Source: Piscirickettsiaceae bacterium
GTDB taxonomy: Bacteria > Pseudomonadota > Gammaproteobacteria > Nitrosococcales > Methylophagaceae
Length of the DNA: 64,000 nt
Reading direction: 5' to 3'
NCBI GenBank assembly: GCA_013215775.1
Contig: JABSQO010000001.1
Location: forward strand, 1-64,000
Each line of letters begins with the position of its first letter. Position 1 is the first letter of the stretch. Below are positions 23,977-33,549 of the stretch, piece by piece. A model generated the notes under the pieces. It did no database searches. It saw nothing but the letters and a program-made list of their open reading frames with translations, and was not told where the DNA came from. The translations under genes and the position numbers were made by a program.

Positions 23977-25540
23977 TTTCCAACTGCTGGCGGGCATGCT
24001 CGGCAAAACCAGCACCTGCTTCAGCATAGAAATTAAAACTCTCATGAACTCCTGCTGCTTCCAGAGCAATACGATCATCATCGTGTTTAGCCACCGCGGC
24101 AATAGCACCGCTGTAACCTACGTTATTCAAAAATTTAACAGCTTGCTGCATGTCTCTCATACTTGGCATCGCCAGCATAATCAAGCGTAATTTACTGATG
24201 TCAACATCGTGCCAGAAATCAATATCCTCTGCATCACCTAATATCACCTGATGTCCTGACCGCTGGTGACTATTCACCTTATCAATATCAGCATCAATTC
24301 CATAAACCATATCGGCATACGTTTCTCGCATCGCCAGATAAGCACCACTACCAACCCTACCCATTCCAACAACTAAAATTTCTGCATCACCCAGATCGGG
24401 TCGAACATAACTTGCAAGTCGTTTATCTGTCTCAAAATAATGCAGATAATGTTCAATAGATGCATACAGACTATGTACTCGGACATTCACAATCGAACCA
24501 ATAACAAAACTGAAAGACAGAGAAATAGCAATAATCATTAGCCATTGCTGATCAATCCAACCTGCCCCACCCCCTACTGCAGCGACAATCAAGCCGAATT
24601 CACTATAGTTTGCCAAGCTCGTGGTGCTGAGATAAGCCGTACGTGCTCGTATGCGGAATCGAGTAAGAATTCCAAAAAATAGTAACGTTTTTATCGGTAA
24701 CACTAACAACACTAATCCAACGGCAATCACTAAATCAGACATAGTCGGTAGTGCATTGATGCCTATCGAGAGAAAAAAACCAATTAAAAACAAGTCTTTA
24801 AAACTCAATAAAGTGCGTGATAGTTCACCTGATTTACGTTGTCCACTTAGCATTACACCTATAATGAGTGCACCCAAATCGGCCTTCATGCCCACTAGTT
24901 CGAATAGCTCACCACCACCGATAGCCATGAATATTCCGAACAATACCAATATTTCACCATGACCACTACGTTCCATAAAGTGGTTAAGCAGTGGTCGAAG
25001 AAAAGGCAAACATAACAATAGCAGCGCCCAGAGAGTAGGCGATTTGTCCGTTGCTAACGTCAGAAAGATTACCGCGATAATATCTTGAATAATAAGAATA
25101 CCTATCGCCACCTGTCCATGGCGAGATTTCATTTCGCCCCGATCTTCCAAAGTCTTTACCGCGAATACAGTACTACTGAAGCTTAATGCGAAAGAGATAA
25201 CAGCCGCGGCCTGCCAATCCAACACCCCTAACCAAGAAAGTCCCATTAAAGTGGGTATCAATAATAACCCGACAAGAATGACAATGAGTGATGCCATATG
25301 TAGACATGCCGTACCCCACACTTCTGGTGCCAGTAAGTTACGCAAACGTAATTTTAGACCAATAGTAAAGAGCAACAGGGTGATGCCTAAATCAGCAAAC
25401 TTTTCTAATGCTGGACCACCTTCAATACCTAAGGCATGCAAAGCGAAGCCCGCACATAAAAAACCCACTAATGGCGGCAGACGAATTTGTTGAGCAGTAA
25501 AACCAAGAGCTAGGGCTATCAACAACCAAAGAAAATCCAT
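23954..25540 (-). CDS. CPA2-type cation:proton antiporter with RCK_N domain (KefB/YbaL-like)
   Basis: A 528-residue protein. The first 380 residues have about 12 membrane spans with motifs of the Na+/H+ exchanger domain (LGFTAQQIRLPPLVGFLCAGF, LLLFTIGLKL, IGILIIQDIIAVIFL). The C-terminal part is a nucleotide-binding RCK_N domain: EILVVGMGRVGSGAYLAMRETY, GIDADIDKVNSHQRSGHQVILGDAEDIDFW. This fits a potassium or sodium efflux antiporter gated by NAD(H) or a similar ligand. A second RCK_C domain is absent. The C-terminal codons overlap the terminator of the neighbouring gene. Confidence 0.88.
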   Translation of the reverse strand: MDFLWLLIALALGFTAQQIRLPPLVGFLCAGFALHALGIEGGPALEKFADLGITLLLFTIGLKLRLRNLLAPEVWGTACLHMASLIVILVGLLLIPTLMGLSWLGVLDWQAAAVISFALSFSSTVFAVKTLEDRGEMKSRHGQVAIGILIIQDIIAVIFLTLATDKSPTLWALLLLCLPFLRPLLNHFMERSGHGEILVLFGIFMAIGGGELFELVGMKADLGALIIGVMLSGQRKSGELSRTLLSFKDLFLIGFFLSIGINALPTMSDLVIAVGLVLLVLPIKTLLFFGILTRFRIRARTAYLSTTSLANYSEFGLIVAAVGGGAGWIDQQWLMIIAISLSFSFVIGSIVNVRVHSLYASIEHYLHYFETDKRLASYVRPDLGDAEILVVGMGRVGSGAYLAMRETYADMVYGIDADIDKVNSHQRSGHQVILGDAEDIDFWHDVDISKLRLIMLAMPSMRDMQQAVKFLNNVGYSGAIAAVAKHDDDRIALEAAGVHESFNFYAEAGAGFAEHARQQLEIKTPSTR

Positions 25541-25604
25541 GTCACACGCCTTATTTAAAGTGTTACTACAAAAATTAGAGTCCTAAATAATATAAGACCT
25601 TGTT

Positions 25605-26492
25605 TTATGAACGACCCACTGCCCGATTTTCCAGTGCACGTATTCTTGCTTCAATAGGTGGATGTGATGAAAATAATGCCATAATCCCACCTTTATCGTT
25701 AATACCAAAAGCAGCCATTTGCTCAGGCAATGCTTCGGGTTCAACCCGCCCAAGACGTTTAAGAGCATTTATCATGTTTTGATGGCCAGCCAAGTCCGCA
25801 CCACCCGTATCGGCAATAAATTCACGTTTTCTCGAAAAATACATCACAATAGTTGATGCAAGTATGGACAAAACAATCTGAGACACGATTACCGTGACGA
25901 AGTAGCCTATACCGTGACCCTGATTATTTTTTAAGATGACGCGATCTACAATATGTCCAATAATCCGTGATAAAAAGACCACGAATGTATTAACAACACC
26001 CTGAATTAACGCCAGAGTCACCATATCTCCATTGGCGATATGACTCATTTCATGCCCAACTACCGCTTCAATTTCTCCTTGCGACATTTCATTTAATAAG
26101 CCTTGAGACACGGCCATCAAAGCATTGTTTTTACTAGCCCCTGTCGCAAAAGCATTCATTGCGGACGATGGAAAAATGGCAACTTCCGGCATTTTTATAC
26201 CAACAATTTTTGCCTGCTTTTCAACTGTGCTCACTAACCATTTCTCAATATTGCTTGTTGGGTTAGTAATGACGACCGCACCCGTCATCCGTTTTGCCAT
26301 CCATTTTGAAATGAGTAATGAAATGAGTGAGCCACCAAAACCGATAACACCTGAAAGTATGACTAATGCCTGAATATTAAGATCAGAGCCATTTTCAGCT
26401 AATATACTGTCAACACCCAATATCCTCAACGTGATGCTCAGCACCACCATAATGGCAATATTGGTCATAATAAATAACATAATTCGTTTCAT
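25605..26492 (-). CDS. htpX: HtpX membrane zinc metalloprotease
   Basis: About 295 residues from the ATG at 26492, which gives the standard start MKRIMLFIMTNIAIMVVL; the track start adds 25 residues of unlikely sequence. The zinc site HEMSHIANGD is near residue 142, and the third ligand is probably the Glu in FIADTGGADL near residue 222. It has four membrane spans. HtpX degrades misfolded inner-membrane proteins together with FtsH. It stands alone. The family is usually stress-induced, but I see no clear heat-shock promoter here. Confidence 0.94.
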   Translation of the reverse strand: MKRIMLFIMTNIAIMVVLSITLRILGVDSILAENGSDLNIQALVILSGVIGFGGSLISLLISKWMAKRMTGAVVITNPTSNIEKWLVSTVEKQAKIVGIKMPEVAIFPSSAMNAFATGASKNNALMAVSQGLLNEMSQGEIEAVVGHEMSHIANGDMVTLALIQGVVNTFVVFLSRIIGHIVDRVILKNNQGHGIGYFVTVIVSQIVLSILASTIVMYFSRKREFIADTGGADLAGHQNMINALKRLGRVEPEALPEQMAAFGINDKGGIMALFSSHPPIEARIRALENRAVGRS

Positions 26493-26817
26493 CGTTTTTT
26501 CCCATCTCATCATAAATATTTGGTCACTATGGCGCTTCTCGTTTATTAACACAGGCAACGGAGCCACATTAGTAATACGTGATAATTATACAGCTCACCT
26601 TAACAATAATTCGAATATATCGGAGGATTTTACAACCGAAATCTCATCTAGGACATAATCCATCGCCCCCGACCCCTTTACTTCTTTTTCAGCCACACAA
26701 TAGTTCCATTACTAGGCAAAAAACCGATGTTACAATTAGGCTAGAAAACCTCCTCATGCCGAGAAGTTTAAATTAACGTATATCAATACCCTCCGATAGA
26801 ATGAACAAGGATAAACA
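26493..26817 (+). other. Non-coding gap between htpX and metY
   Basis: An AT-rich divergent promoter region of about 325 bp. The listed ORFs here (for example 26579-26776) show no protein character. No strong operator or riboswitch fold could be identified by eye. Confidence 0.5.
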
Positions 26818-28092
26818 ATGAAACTAGAATCGCTTGCCTTACATCATGGATATGAATCTGAAGCCACAACGAAAGCGGCGGCAGTACCCATTTATCAAAC
26901 CACTTCTTATACGTTTGATAATACCCAGCATGGTGCCGATCTTTTTGATCTCAAAGTGCCCGGTAATATCTACACACGGATAATGAACCCAACGACTGAT
27001 GTACTAGAGCAACGCTTATCGGCGATGGAAGGCGGCATTGCCGCATTAGTCGTCGCATCAGGAATGGCTGCGATCACTTATGCGCTTCAATGCATCTGTG
27101 ATCTTGGTTCTAATGTTATCAGCACAAGTCAGTTATATGGAGGCACTTACAATCTGTTTGCACATGGCTTACCTAGACAAGGTATTGATGTTCGAATGGT
27201 GTCAGCTAATGACTTTGCTGGCTTTGAGAAAGCGATAGATGACAACACACGAGCCATCTTCTGTGAATCCATCGGCAATCCAGCAGGTAATATTGTCGAC
27301 ATCGAAAAACTAGCAGAAATTGCCCATCGACATGGCGTGCCCCTCATTGTTGATAATACTGTTGCCACACCCTACCTGTGTCGCCCCATTGATTTAGGTG
27401 CAGATATAGTTATTCACTCACTCACAAAATACATCGGCGGGCACGGGAACTCTATTGGTGGGGTAATTATCGATTCTGGTAAATTTGATTGGGTAGCCAA
27501 TAAAAACAGGTTCCCTATGTTGAATGAACCGGATCCTTCATATCATGGTGTTGTTTACACAGAAGCGCTTGGTGAAGCCGCTTATATTGGACGTTGTCGT
27601 GTTGTACCTCTTCGAAATACCGGTGCAGCCATCTCACCGCATAATTCATTTTTAATTTTACAAGGTTTGGAAACACTTGGACTCCGGATGGAAAGACATT
27701 GTGAAAATGCAGAAAAATTGGCTGCTTTTCTCAAAGATCATCCAAAAATAAATTGGGTAAATTATGCCGGCCTCCCCGATAGCCCTTATTATCAAGCTTG
27801 TAAAAAAATCACTGGTGGTAAAGCGTCAGGAATTTTAAGCTTTGGCATTGAAGGTGGGGCTACTGCAGGTGCCCAGTTTATTGATGCATTAGAAATGATC
27901 CTTCGCTTAGTCAATATCGGTGATGCTAAATCTCTAGCATGCCATCCTGCATCAACTACGCATCGGCAATTAAATGAAGAAGAATTAATATCCGCTGGGG
28001 TAAGCTCGGATCTAGTGAGAATTTCAGTAGGTATCGAACATATTGACGATATCATTGCTGACGTCAGTCAGGCATTGGATAAAGTTTCATAG
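26818..28092 (+). CDS. metY: O-acetylhomoserine sulfhydrylase
   Basis: A 424-residue Cys/Met-metabolism PLP enzyme. Signatures are PIYQTTSYTFDNTQHGADLF, YTRIMNPTTDVLEQRLSAMEGG, STSQLYGGTYNLF, and the PLP lysine in HSLTKYIGGHGNSIGG near residue 205. The length and the insertion after the lysine (FDWVANKNRFPMLNEPDPSYHGV) mark the MetY branch, which makes homocysteine from O-acetylhomoserine and sulfide, rather than MetB/MetZ. AAGG lies before the ATG. The gene stands alone and is followed by a hairpin. Confidence 0.93.
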   Translation: MKLESLALHHGYESEATTKAAAVPIYQTTSYTFDNTQHGADLFDLKVPGNIYTRIMNPTTDVLEQRLSAMEGGIAALVVASGMAAITYALQCICDLGSNVISTSQLYGGTYNLFAHGLPRQGIDVRMVSANDFAGFEKAIDDNTRAIFCESIGNPAGNIVDIEKLAEIAHRHGVPLIVDNTVATPYLCRPIDLGADIVIHSLTKYIGGHGNSIGGVIIDSGKFDWVANKNRFPMLNEPDPSYHGVVYTEALGEAAYIGRCRVVPLRNTGAAISPHNSFLILQGLETLGLRMERHCENAEKLAAFLKDHPKINWVNYAGLPDSPYYQACKKITGGKASGILSFGIEGGATAGAQFIDALEMILRLVNIGDAKSLACHPASTTHRQLNEEELISAGVSSDLVRISVGIEHIDDIIADVSQALDKVS

Positions 28093-28142
28093 AGTTTGGC
28101 GTAAGCTTAGACTAGTAAGTTGAGTGAACAAAGATGCTATCA

Positions 28143-28193
28143 GTTTTCATCTAAAGGAATACAACCTTAATTGTCATTTCTTTAGATGAAAAC
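28143..28193 (+). terminator. Large hairpin after metY
   Basis: A 14-bp perfect stem GTTTTCATCTAAAG / CTTTAGATGAAAAC with a 23-nt loop, about 50 bp after the metY stop. There is no clear T-run, so it may end transcription poorly or stabilise the mRNA. It could also serve the convergent flavoprotein gene. Confidence 0.5.
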
Positions 28194-28293
28194 CATTTAT
28201 CTGCAACACTTTTCTCCTTCCCTTGAGTTGATGCAATAGTTAATAACCGTGACAAGGTATCACTGCTCCCCTGCCCCCCCCCTTAAATCCTGT

Positions 28294-28854
28294 CTATTTC
28301 TCACTAAACTCAGCCATTTCTTCAATGCTATATCTTGGTGTAATATGCTGTGAACAGTTTCCATCCCAAGTCTCGACTCGAATGATAAAGGCACGTTCAG
28401 CTTTGCCTTTGTAATCTGCAACTGATAGTTGGTTAATAAGATCTTGATCATCTTCTTTTACTTCGGCAGTACCCCAAATTTTGATTCTGCCTCGATTTGG
28501 ATAATCCATTAGGAACAAGCTCACTTTATTGTTTTCTTCCAGATTTCCATATGAAATATATTGACGGTTACCTCTAAAATCAGCAAAACCCAAAGTATGA
28601 TCATCTAATACTTTTAGAAAACCTTTTGGTCCACCACGATGTTGAATATAGGGTTGTCCATCACTATTTACTGTTGCCATATAAAAAGAATCACGTTCTG
28701 CAATAAACGTAGCTAAGTCTGGTGTGATCGTATCTGGCCACCAGTTTTGCTCAATCTTGGCATAAGATTTCCTGGAACCATATCGTGTTTGAATCTTTTT
28801 CACACTATCTGTAAACGCTATATCACTTGCATACTGTTTCATGATGTTCTCCAT
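28294..28854 (-). CDS. PNPOx-fold flavoprotein
   Basis: A 186-residue protein starting after GGAG (spacing 6). The pattern FIAERDSFYMATVNSDGQPYIQHRGGPKGFLKVLDDHTLGFADFRGNRQYISYGNL is that of the pyridoxamine 5'-phosphate oxidase-like split barrel. The same motif GG..GF...DDHTL..DF.GN occurs in the fusion protein at 21199-23106. It probably binds FMN or F420-like cofactors. It lies 71 bp behind the alpha/beta-hydrolase gene and is probably read from the same sigma-54 promoter. The substrate is unknown. It is not PdxH, since the substrate site pattern differs. Confidence 0.8.
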   Translation of the reverse strand: MENIMKQYASDIAFTDSVKKIQTRYGSRKSYAKIEQNWWPDTITPDLATFIAERDSFYMATVNSDGQPYIQHRGGPKGFLKVLDDHTLGFADFRGNRQYISYGNLEENNKVSLFLMDYPNRGRIKIWGTAEVKEDDQDLINQLSVADYKGKAERAFIIRVETWDGNCSQHITPRYSIEEMAEFSEK

Positions 28855-28925
28855 CTTGTGTTAAACAAGCCGTCGAAACAAATTATTAATGAGTATCGTC
28901 GGCCTGTTTAGGTGAATTACTGACG

Positions 28926-29945
28926 CTATTTAGCTGGAATAAAGTTTCTGATATATTCGGCAACCACTTCACTATCTTCTTCTAATACAAAGTGACCCGT
29001 GTCTAACAAATGGAATTCTAAATTCTTTAGATCACGCTTATAAGGATGAGCGCCTGCTGCTGGGAAAATTTCATCTTTTTCTCCCCACACAATCAACGTA
29101 GGTGGCTGGTGTTTACGCATATAAGCCTGCCACGCTGGGTACAACGGTGGATTTGAACCGTAGCTGTAGAAAAGTTGAAGCTGAATGGCATTACTACCTT
29201 CCCGATCTAATAACGGTTGCACATGATTCCAGGTATCAGGGCTAATATTTTCAACATTACGAACACCGTTGGTATATTGCCATTTTGTGGCACCTTCAGT
29301 GAGTAGAAAACGTAGTGCTGCATCATTAGTCATATTGGGTTGTTTATATGCTGCTTTTACGTTTTTCCACCAATCGTTATCCAAACCTTGATTTACTGCA
29401 TTACGGTCTTTCCAATACGCTTGAATAGGCTGCCAAAAGTTATTGTTAATACCTTCAACATAGGCGTTACCATTTTGAATAATTAATGATTCAATACGCT
29501 CTGGATATTTTGTAGCAATACGGAAACCAACGGGAGCACCGTAATCCATCATGTATAAGCTATATTTTTTCAGACCGATTTTATTGATAAATTTATCAAC
29601 AACATTGGCCAAATTATCAAAGCTATAGTCGAACTTATCGACTGCTGGCATTGAGCTATAACCATAACCTGGATAATCCGGTGCGATTAGGTGAAAGCGA
29701 TCAGATAGTTCTGGAATCAAATCACGAAACATATGTGATGATGTGGGAAATCCATGCAATAACAAGATGGTTGGATTTTTAGGATCGCCTGCTTCGCGAT
29801 AGAAAATATCTAAGCCATCAATGGCGACTGTTTTATATTTAACGTCATTGATATGCTCTTTTGCAAAAGTTGCTGGTGAAAGTCCAACACTAAAAAGTAA
29901 AGTAATTAAAACAATTTTAAAAATACCGACTCTTGGTGTATTCAT
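28926..29945 (-). CDS. Exported alpha/beta-hydrolase, haloalkane dehalogenase/epoxide hydrolase-like
   Basis: A 339-residue protein with an N-terminal signal peptide ([22 protein letters not shown]). The fold signatures are the oxyanion loop [10 protein letters not shown] near residue 64, the nucleophile elbow [10 protein letters not shown] with Asp near 134, and the catalytic His in [11 protein letters not shown] near 320. An Asp nucleophile points to the dehalogenase/epoxide hydrolase side of the family, not to esterases. Its promoter is a perfect -24/-12 element at 29987-30002. A 22-bp site shared with the promoter of the DUF1348 gene lies 80 bp further upstream. It is probably controlled by the adjacent sigma-54 activator. 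Confidence 0.88.
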   Translation of the reverse strand: MNTPRVGIFKIVLITLLFSVGLSPATFAKEHINDVKYKTVAIDGLDIFYREAGDPKNPTILLLHGFPTSSHMFRDLIPELSDRFHLIAPDYPGYGYSSMPAVDKFDYSFDNLANVVDKFINKIGLKKYSLYMMDYGAPVGFRIATKYPERIESLIIQNGNAYVEGINNNFWQPIQAYWKDRNAVNQGLDNDWWKNVKAAYKQPNMTNDAALRFLLTEGATKWQYTNGVRNVENISPDTWNHVQPLLDREGSNAIQLQLFYSYGSNPPLYPAWQAYMRKHQPPTLIVWGEKDEIFPAAGAHPYKRDLKNLEFHLLDTGHFVLEEDSEVVAEYIRNFIPAK

Positions 29946-29986
29946 GCTCTTTTCTCCTGATATTAATTAAGTAGCAACTTAACTAT

Positions 29987-30002
29987 TGCAGGAGATGTGC
30001 CA
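29987..30002 (-). promoter_or_regulatory. Sigma-54 promoter of the hydrolase operon
   Basis: On the minus strand TGGCACATCTCCTGCA: the -24 GG and -12 GC are separated by exactly 10 bases, as in the consensus TGGCAC-N5-TTGCA. Transcription would begin near 29975, about 30 nt before the hydrolase ATG. Confidence 0.88.
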
Positions 30003-30078
30003 AGACATAAAATATATATTTATACAAGCAATATCAACATGTTATGTTTATTTTGAGTTTTATGTAGCGCGGCCATAA

Positions 30079-30103
30079 TTAACGATATATCGTTAAACAA
30101 CGA
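30079..30103. promoter_or_regulatory. Candidate enhancer site for the sigma-54 activator (left)
   Basis: An 18-bp perfect palindrome TTAACGATATATCGTTAA followed by ACAACGA. The word ACGATATATCGT-NN-AACAACGA recurs in inverted orientation at 31681-31702 before the other sigma-54 promoter. It lies about 110-130 bp upstream of the predicted start, a usual position for such sites. Confidence 0.8.
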
Positions 30104-30165
30104 CATTATGTTTTTTGGTGCTTACTCAATATACAAATCTATTCTATATAGAAGTTATCGTTACA

Positions 30166-31605
30166 TCACGCAGCGGATGTAGATCGTCTGATGCCTAATT
30201 TACTCATTCTGGAACGCAGCGTATTAGGATGCATTTCTAGGATGGATGCAGCCCCATGCTCACCAGATATTCGCCAATCTGTATGTTCAAGCACTTTAAT
30301 AATGTAGTCTTTTTCCATCTCAGAAAATGTTTTCAAATTGGCCTGGACATTCACACTACTTCTATCGGTTAACCTATCTTGTAACTTCAGTACATTATTG
30401 TTCGATAGGATAACGGCACGCTCGATAATGTTTTCCAATTCACGTACGTTCCCCGGCCAAGAATAATTACTCAATTCATCCATAACTGCCTGAGGGATAA
30501 TATCAATCTGCTTGGCCATCTTTTGAGAAAACTTAGTTACAAAAGATTGAACAACAATCGCAATATCCTTACCTCGCTCTCTTAACGGTGGCAATGTAAT
30601 CGGGAACACATTGAGTCGGTAAAACAAATCTTCTCTAAAATCACCTTTCGCAACCATCGCTTTTAAATCTCTATGAGTAGCAGCAATAATCCTTACGTCA
30701 ACAGAAATAGTGGTTGTTCCACCTAAGCGTTCAAACTCCCCTTCTTGTACTACTCTTAACAATTTAACTTGCAAGTCTAATGACAACTCACCAATTTCAT
30801 CTAAGAAAATCGTTCCACCGTCAGCCAATTCAAACCGGCCAATTCGTCGTGATATTGCTCCAGTAAAACTACCTTTTTCATGGCCAAATAATTCGCTTTC
30901 TATTAAGTTTATAGGTAATGCTGTGCAATTAACCTTCACTAATGGTCGTTCTTTTCGCTGACTTAGGTTATGAACAGAGCGAGCAAATAACTCTTTTCCC
31001 GTGCCGGTTTCACCTAGCAACAAAACGGTTGTGTCGGTCGGTGCAACTTGTTCTACTTGATGAAACACTTTTTTTAACTTGGGGCTCTGGCCTAAAATCT
31101 CTTCAAAGTTACTGTTATGCTTGATCTCTTCTTGTAAATAGGTGTTTTCTGCTTCGATACGCTCTTTAAGCTGACTGATTTCCTCTAGGGCTTTCTTCAA
31201 TTTAGTTTCAGACTGTTTTATCTCCGTGACATCTTGAAACACAACAACTGCACCGATGATTTCACCGTCATCAATGATAGGTGTACTACTGTAATACACG
31301 GGAAAACTTGTGCCATCCTTACGCCAAAACACTTCATCACGCACTTGATGATGGACTTCACCATCTTTCAACGCAGCATAAATAGGGCATTCTTCGCGGG
31401 GGTATAGGTTGCCATCTGCACGGCTATGGTGATGCTGTTCATGGCCTGCTTCACCAATCGTATCTTCAACACTCCATCCCGTTATTTCAACTGCAGCGGG
31501 GTTAACAAAAGTGACCTTGCCATTTTTATCTAAGCCATAAATACCTTCACCAGCAGCATTTAATATCAGTTCATATCTTTCTTTTATTTGATCAATATTT
31601 GTCAT
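30166..31605 (-). CDS. PAS-domain sigma-54-dependent activator (Fis family)
   Basis: A 479-residue protein with an N-terminal PAS sensor domain ([32 protein letters not shown]) over residues 10-130 and a coiled-coil linker ([25 protein letters not shown]). The AAA+ domain has Walker [16 protein letters not shown], the sigma-54 contact loop GSFTGA (a variant of GAFTGA) and [10 protein letters not shown] Fis-type helix-turn-helix lies at the C-terminus ([23 protein letters not shown]). It sits between two genes that each carry a -24/-12 promoter and a shared upstream site, so it probably controls both. The signal sensed by the PAS domain, perhaps a small molecule, heme or flavin, cannot be read. 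Confidence 0.93.
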   Translation of the reverse strand: MTNIDQIKERYELILNAAGEGIYGLDKNGKVTFVNPAAVEITGWSVEDTIGEAGHEQHHHSRADGNLYPREECPIYAALKDGEVHHQVRDEVFWRKDGTSFPVYYSSTPIIDDGEIIGAVVVFQDVTEIKQSETKLKKALEEISQLKERIEAENTYLQEEIKHNSNFEEILGQSPKLKKVFHQVEQVAPTDTTVLLLGETGTGKELFARSVHNLSQRKERPLVKVNCTALPINLIESELFGHEKGSFTGAISRRIGRFELADGGTIFLDEIGELSLDLQVKLLRVVQEGEFERLGGTTTISVDVRIIAATHRDLKAMVAKGDFREDLFYRLNVFPITLPPLRERGKDIAIVVQSFVTKFSQKMAKQIDIIPQAVMDELSNYSWPGNVRELENIIERAVILSNNNVLKLQDRLTDRSSVNVQANLKTFSEMEKDYIIKVLEHTDWRISGEHGAASILEMHPNTLRSRMSKLGIRRSTSAA

Positions 31606-31630
31606 AAAATTTACCTATCAAATTGGCAAT

Positions 31631-31656
31631 GTAAACGATACTCACACATCGTTTAC
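31631..31656. promoter_or_regulatory. Extended dyad with ACGAT/ATCGT half-sites
   Basis: GTAAACGAT-N8-ATCGTTTAC, a 9-bp perfect inverted repeat. The half-sites ACGAT and ATCGT are the same as in the two activator sites but spaced further apart. It lies just upstream of the activator gene start and may serve autoregulation. Confidence 0.5.
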
Positions 31657-31680
31657 ACGCAATCCATAAATTGAAACATA

Positions 31681-31702
31681 TCGTTGTTGCACGATATATC
31701 GT
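31681..31702. promoter_or_regulatory. Candidate enhancer site for the sigma-54 activator (right)
   Basis: TCGTTGTTGCACGATATATC with a final GT is the reverse complement of the site at 30082-30103 with 2 mismatches in 22 bases. It lies about 95-115 bp before the second -24/-12 promoter. Confidence 0.8.
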
Positions 31703-31793
31703 ATTTAATTTAAAAGCAAGCCAACCACTGACAACATCTAATATCAACCGTATCTATTTGTTTCATATTGACTTGTTTTAAAACACCTCCTGT

Positions 31794-31809
31794 TGGCACA
31801 TCATCTGCA
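31794..31809 (+). promoter_or_regulatory. Sigma-54 promoter of the DUF1348 gene
   Basis: TGGCACATCATCTGCA: GG and GC separated by exactly 10 bases. It differs from the hydrolase promoter at only 2 of 16 positions. The predicted start is near 31821, some 38 nt before the ATG. Confidence 0.88.
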
Positions 31810-31858
31810 GTGTACTTCACTACACCAATCTTTAAATCCCCAAAAGAAGGAATAAATT

Positions 31859-32272
31859 ATGAATACTAGACCGCCACTACCTCCGTTCAATCAACAGACT
31901 GCTGCAGAAAAAGTGCTGTTGGCTGAAAAAGGATGGAATTCTCGTGATCCGCTCAAAGTTGCAATGGCATACACTATTAATAGTGAATGGCGTAATCGTG
32001 CTGAAATATTTTCAGGCAGAGAAAAGATAATCGAATTCCTCACCAGAAAATGGCAAAAAGAACTCGATTATCAGCTAAAAAAAGAACTGTGGTGCTTTGA
32101 TGACAATAGAATTGCCGTGACGTTTAAATACGAATGGCATGATGATTCAGGACAATGGCATCGTTCCTACGGTAATGAGCTCTGGGAGTTTGCAGAAGAC
32201 GGTCTGATGCAACGCCGAATAGCCAGTATTAATGACAAACCAATCACATTTGATGATCGTGAAATCTTTTAA
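31859..32272 (+). CDS. DUF1348 (NTF2/SnoaL-like) protein
   Basis: A 137-residue protein after a good AGAAGGA ribosome site. The sequence [63 protein letters not shown] matches the DUF1348 family of NTF2-like alpha+beta barrels. Members are small soluble proteins of unknown activity, sometimes isomerase- or hydrolase-like. The gene has its own sigma-54 promoter and an activator site that mirrors that of the hydrolase, so it acts in the same response. A role on a small organic compound released by the hydrolase is a guess. Confidence 0.85.
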   Translation: MNTRPPLPPFNQQTAAEKVLLAEKGWNSRDPLKVAMAYTINSEWRNRAEIFSGREKIIEFLTRKWQKELDYQLKKELWCFDDNRIAVTFKYEWHDDSGQWHRSYGNELWEFAEDGLMQRRIASINDKPITFDDREIF

Positions 32273-32534
32273 TTAATTTCAAAATTAATTCCGGAAAAAG
32301 TCAATTTCATTTTTTAGCATTTTAGATATTGAAAAGCATTCGGAATTAGTCCAGAAATTATCCGTTACTTTTATTTAACTTATCGGTATAATGCCCGCCA
32401 GTTAAACGTACTTTAAACCTTTTGGCTTCATGGTCGTACTGATCGACGTTCAGGCTTAAGTACCAATATACATCTGAAATTCCTGACTCAATATGGCATT
32501 AGGGGTTTTTGATGTATTCACTGAAAGATATCTT

Positions 32535-32608
32535 GGCTGCGTGGCAGAGTGGTTATGCAGCGGACTGCAACTCCGTATACGCCGGTTCGATTCCGACCGC
32601 AGCCTCCA
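32535..32608 (+). tRNA. tRNA-Cys (GCA)
   Basis: A 74-nt cloverleaf with acceptor stem GGCTGCG / CGCAGCC, D-arm GCAGAGTGGTTATGC, anticodon stem CGGA/TCCG around loop CTGCAAC (anticodon GCA), T-arm with GGTTCGATTCC and an encoded CCA end after the discriminator T. No other tRNA is adjacent. Confidence 0.96.
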
Positions 32609-32993
32609 TTTCTTTCTATCTTGCTTGCTTGCTTGGATTCCACCCCCAAGCGACAACAAGATAGGCTTCCCCATTCCAGTTTTGGCTTTACAGTTCGAAC
32701 TGTAAATCTTAAACATCTGAGAATCATATCGGATGCAGGAGGCAACGCCCTATCTACAAACCTCCGTTATGTCTTAACATCAATACTGTAAGTATCTGTT
32801 AATAAATACTTATTAATTGACAGCTCTTAAATAAAGTCTATAATTCGAAAGGTCTAAATTAATTGATTGGGTGAGTTTAGCTAAAAGGACTTTAAAGATA
32901 TTATTGTGTGGCTTCGTTAGGCCTACCAATGAAACGTCGTTTTTTCTGACATTCAAACTGTTCTTAACAATATAATAAAAAAGAGACATTAGA
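32609..32993 (+). other. Intergenic region after tRNA-Cys
   Basis: 385 bp without a convincing gene; ORFs in the track here are shadows. It includes a 20-bp perfect palindrome at 32687-32706 and an AT-rich promoter region for the OmpA-like gene. Confidence 0.55.
32687..32706. repeat. 20-bp perfect palindrome
   Basis: TTTACAGTTCGAACTGTAAA, fully symmetric with no loop, about 80 bp after tRNA-Cys. It has the form of a binding site for a dimeric regulator. It is not a good terminator, because it has no loop or T-run. Confidence 0.7.
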
Positions 32994-33533
32994 ATGAACA
33001 AATTATGCCGTTTATCTCTACTTGCCATCGTTGCTTTTGCGATGACCGGTTGTAGCACGATCCACAACAGTATCAGCCCAGACAAATTACAGTCTGACTT
33101 ACGTGCATCAGTAGAAGCGCCCCTTGAACTCAGCGGTGTCGAATCTCAAGTTTGTATTGTGCATCCTATACAAGCACAACCCAAACTCGTCAGAATACCG
33201 GAACCTTATAACGCTAAACTGTATTTCTTATTAGACCAAACGGTGTTCACGCCAGAATCAACCGTCGAGTCGCAAGAAGTCTATCAAACACTTATTGATC
33301 GCAATGACCGTGAAGTGATTATTAGTGGACATACTGACACTTCGGCTTCAAACGAATATAACGATGCCCTGTCTCAACGTCGATCAGAAAAAGTTCGCCA
33401 AGATTTAATTGATTTCGGGGTACCATCTCACGCCATCAGTATTTCATCTGAAGGTGAATATAGACTGCTTGTTGACACCCCTGATGAAACGGTAGAAGTA
33501 AGAAATCGTCGCGTCGAAATTAACGTACGCTGA
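32994..33533 (+). CDS. OmpA-like peptidoglycan-binding lipoprotein
   Basis: A 179-residue protein. MNKLCRLSLLAIVAFAMTGCSTI is a lipoprotein signal with lipobox AMTGC. The C-terminal 100 residues form an OmpA-type domain: LYFLLDQTVFTPES, VIISGHTDTSASNEYNDALSQRRSEKVRQDL, and VEVRNRRVEINVR with the usual Asp/Arg pair for diaminopimelate. It should anchor the outer membrane to peptidoglycan. The TolC-family gene starts 16 nt later, so the two form an operon and the lipoprotein may support the export channel. Confidence 0.88.
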   Translation: MNKLCRLSLLAIVAFAMTGCSTIHNSISPDKLQSDLRASVEAPLELSGVESQVCIVHPIQAQPKLVRIPEPYNAKLYFLLDQTVFTPESTVESQEVYQTLIDRNDREVIISGHTDTSASNEYNDALSQRRSEKVRQDLIDFGVPSHAISISSEGEYRLLVDTPDETVEVRNRRVEINVR

Positions 33534-33549
33534 CCAACGGAGTTTTATA

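Noticed and set aside
26493-26817. SAM riboswitch upstream of metY
   Set aside because: I could not trace a consistent stem set by eye; a covariance search would be needed.
32456-32791. Four ORFs of 70-86 aa over the tRNA-Cys gene
   Set aside because: They read through a clear tRNA on both strands.
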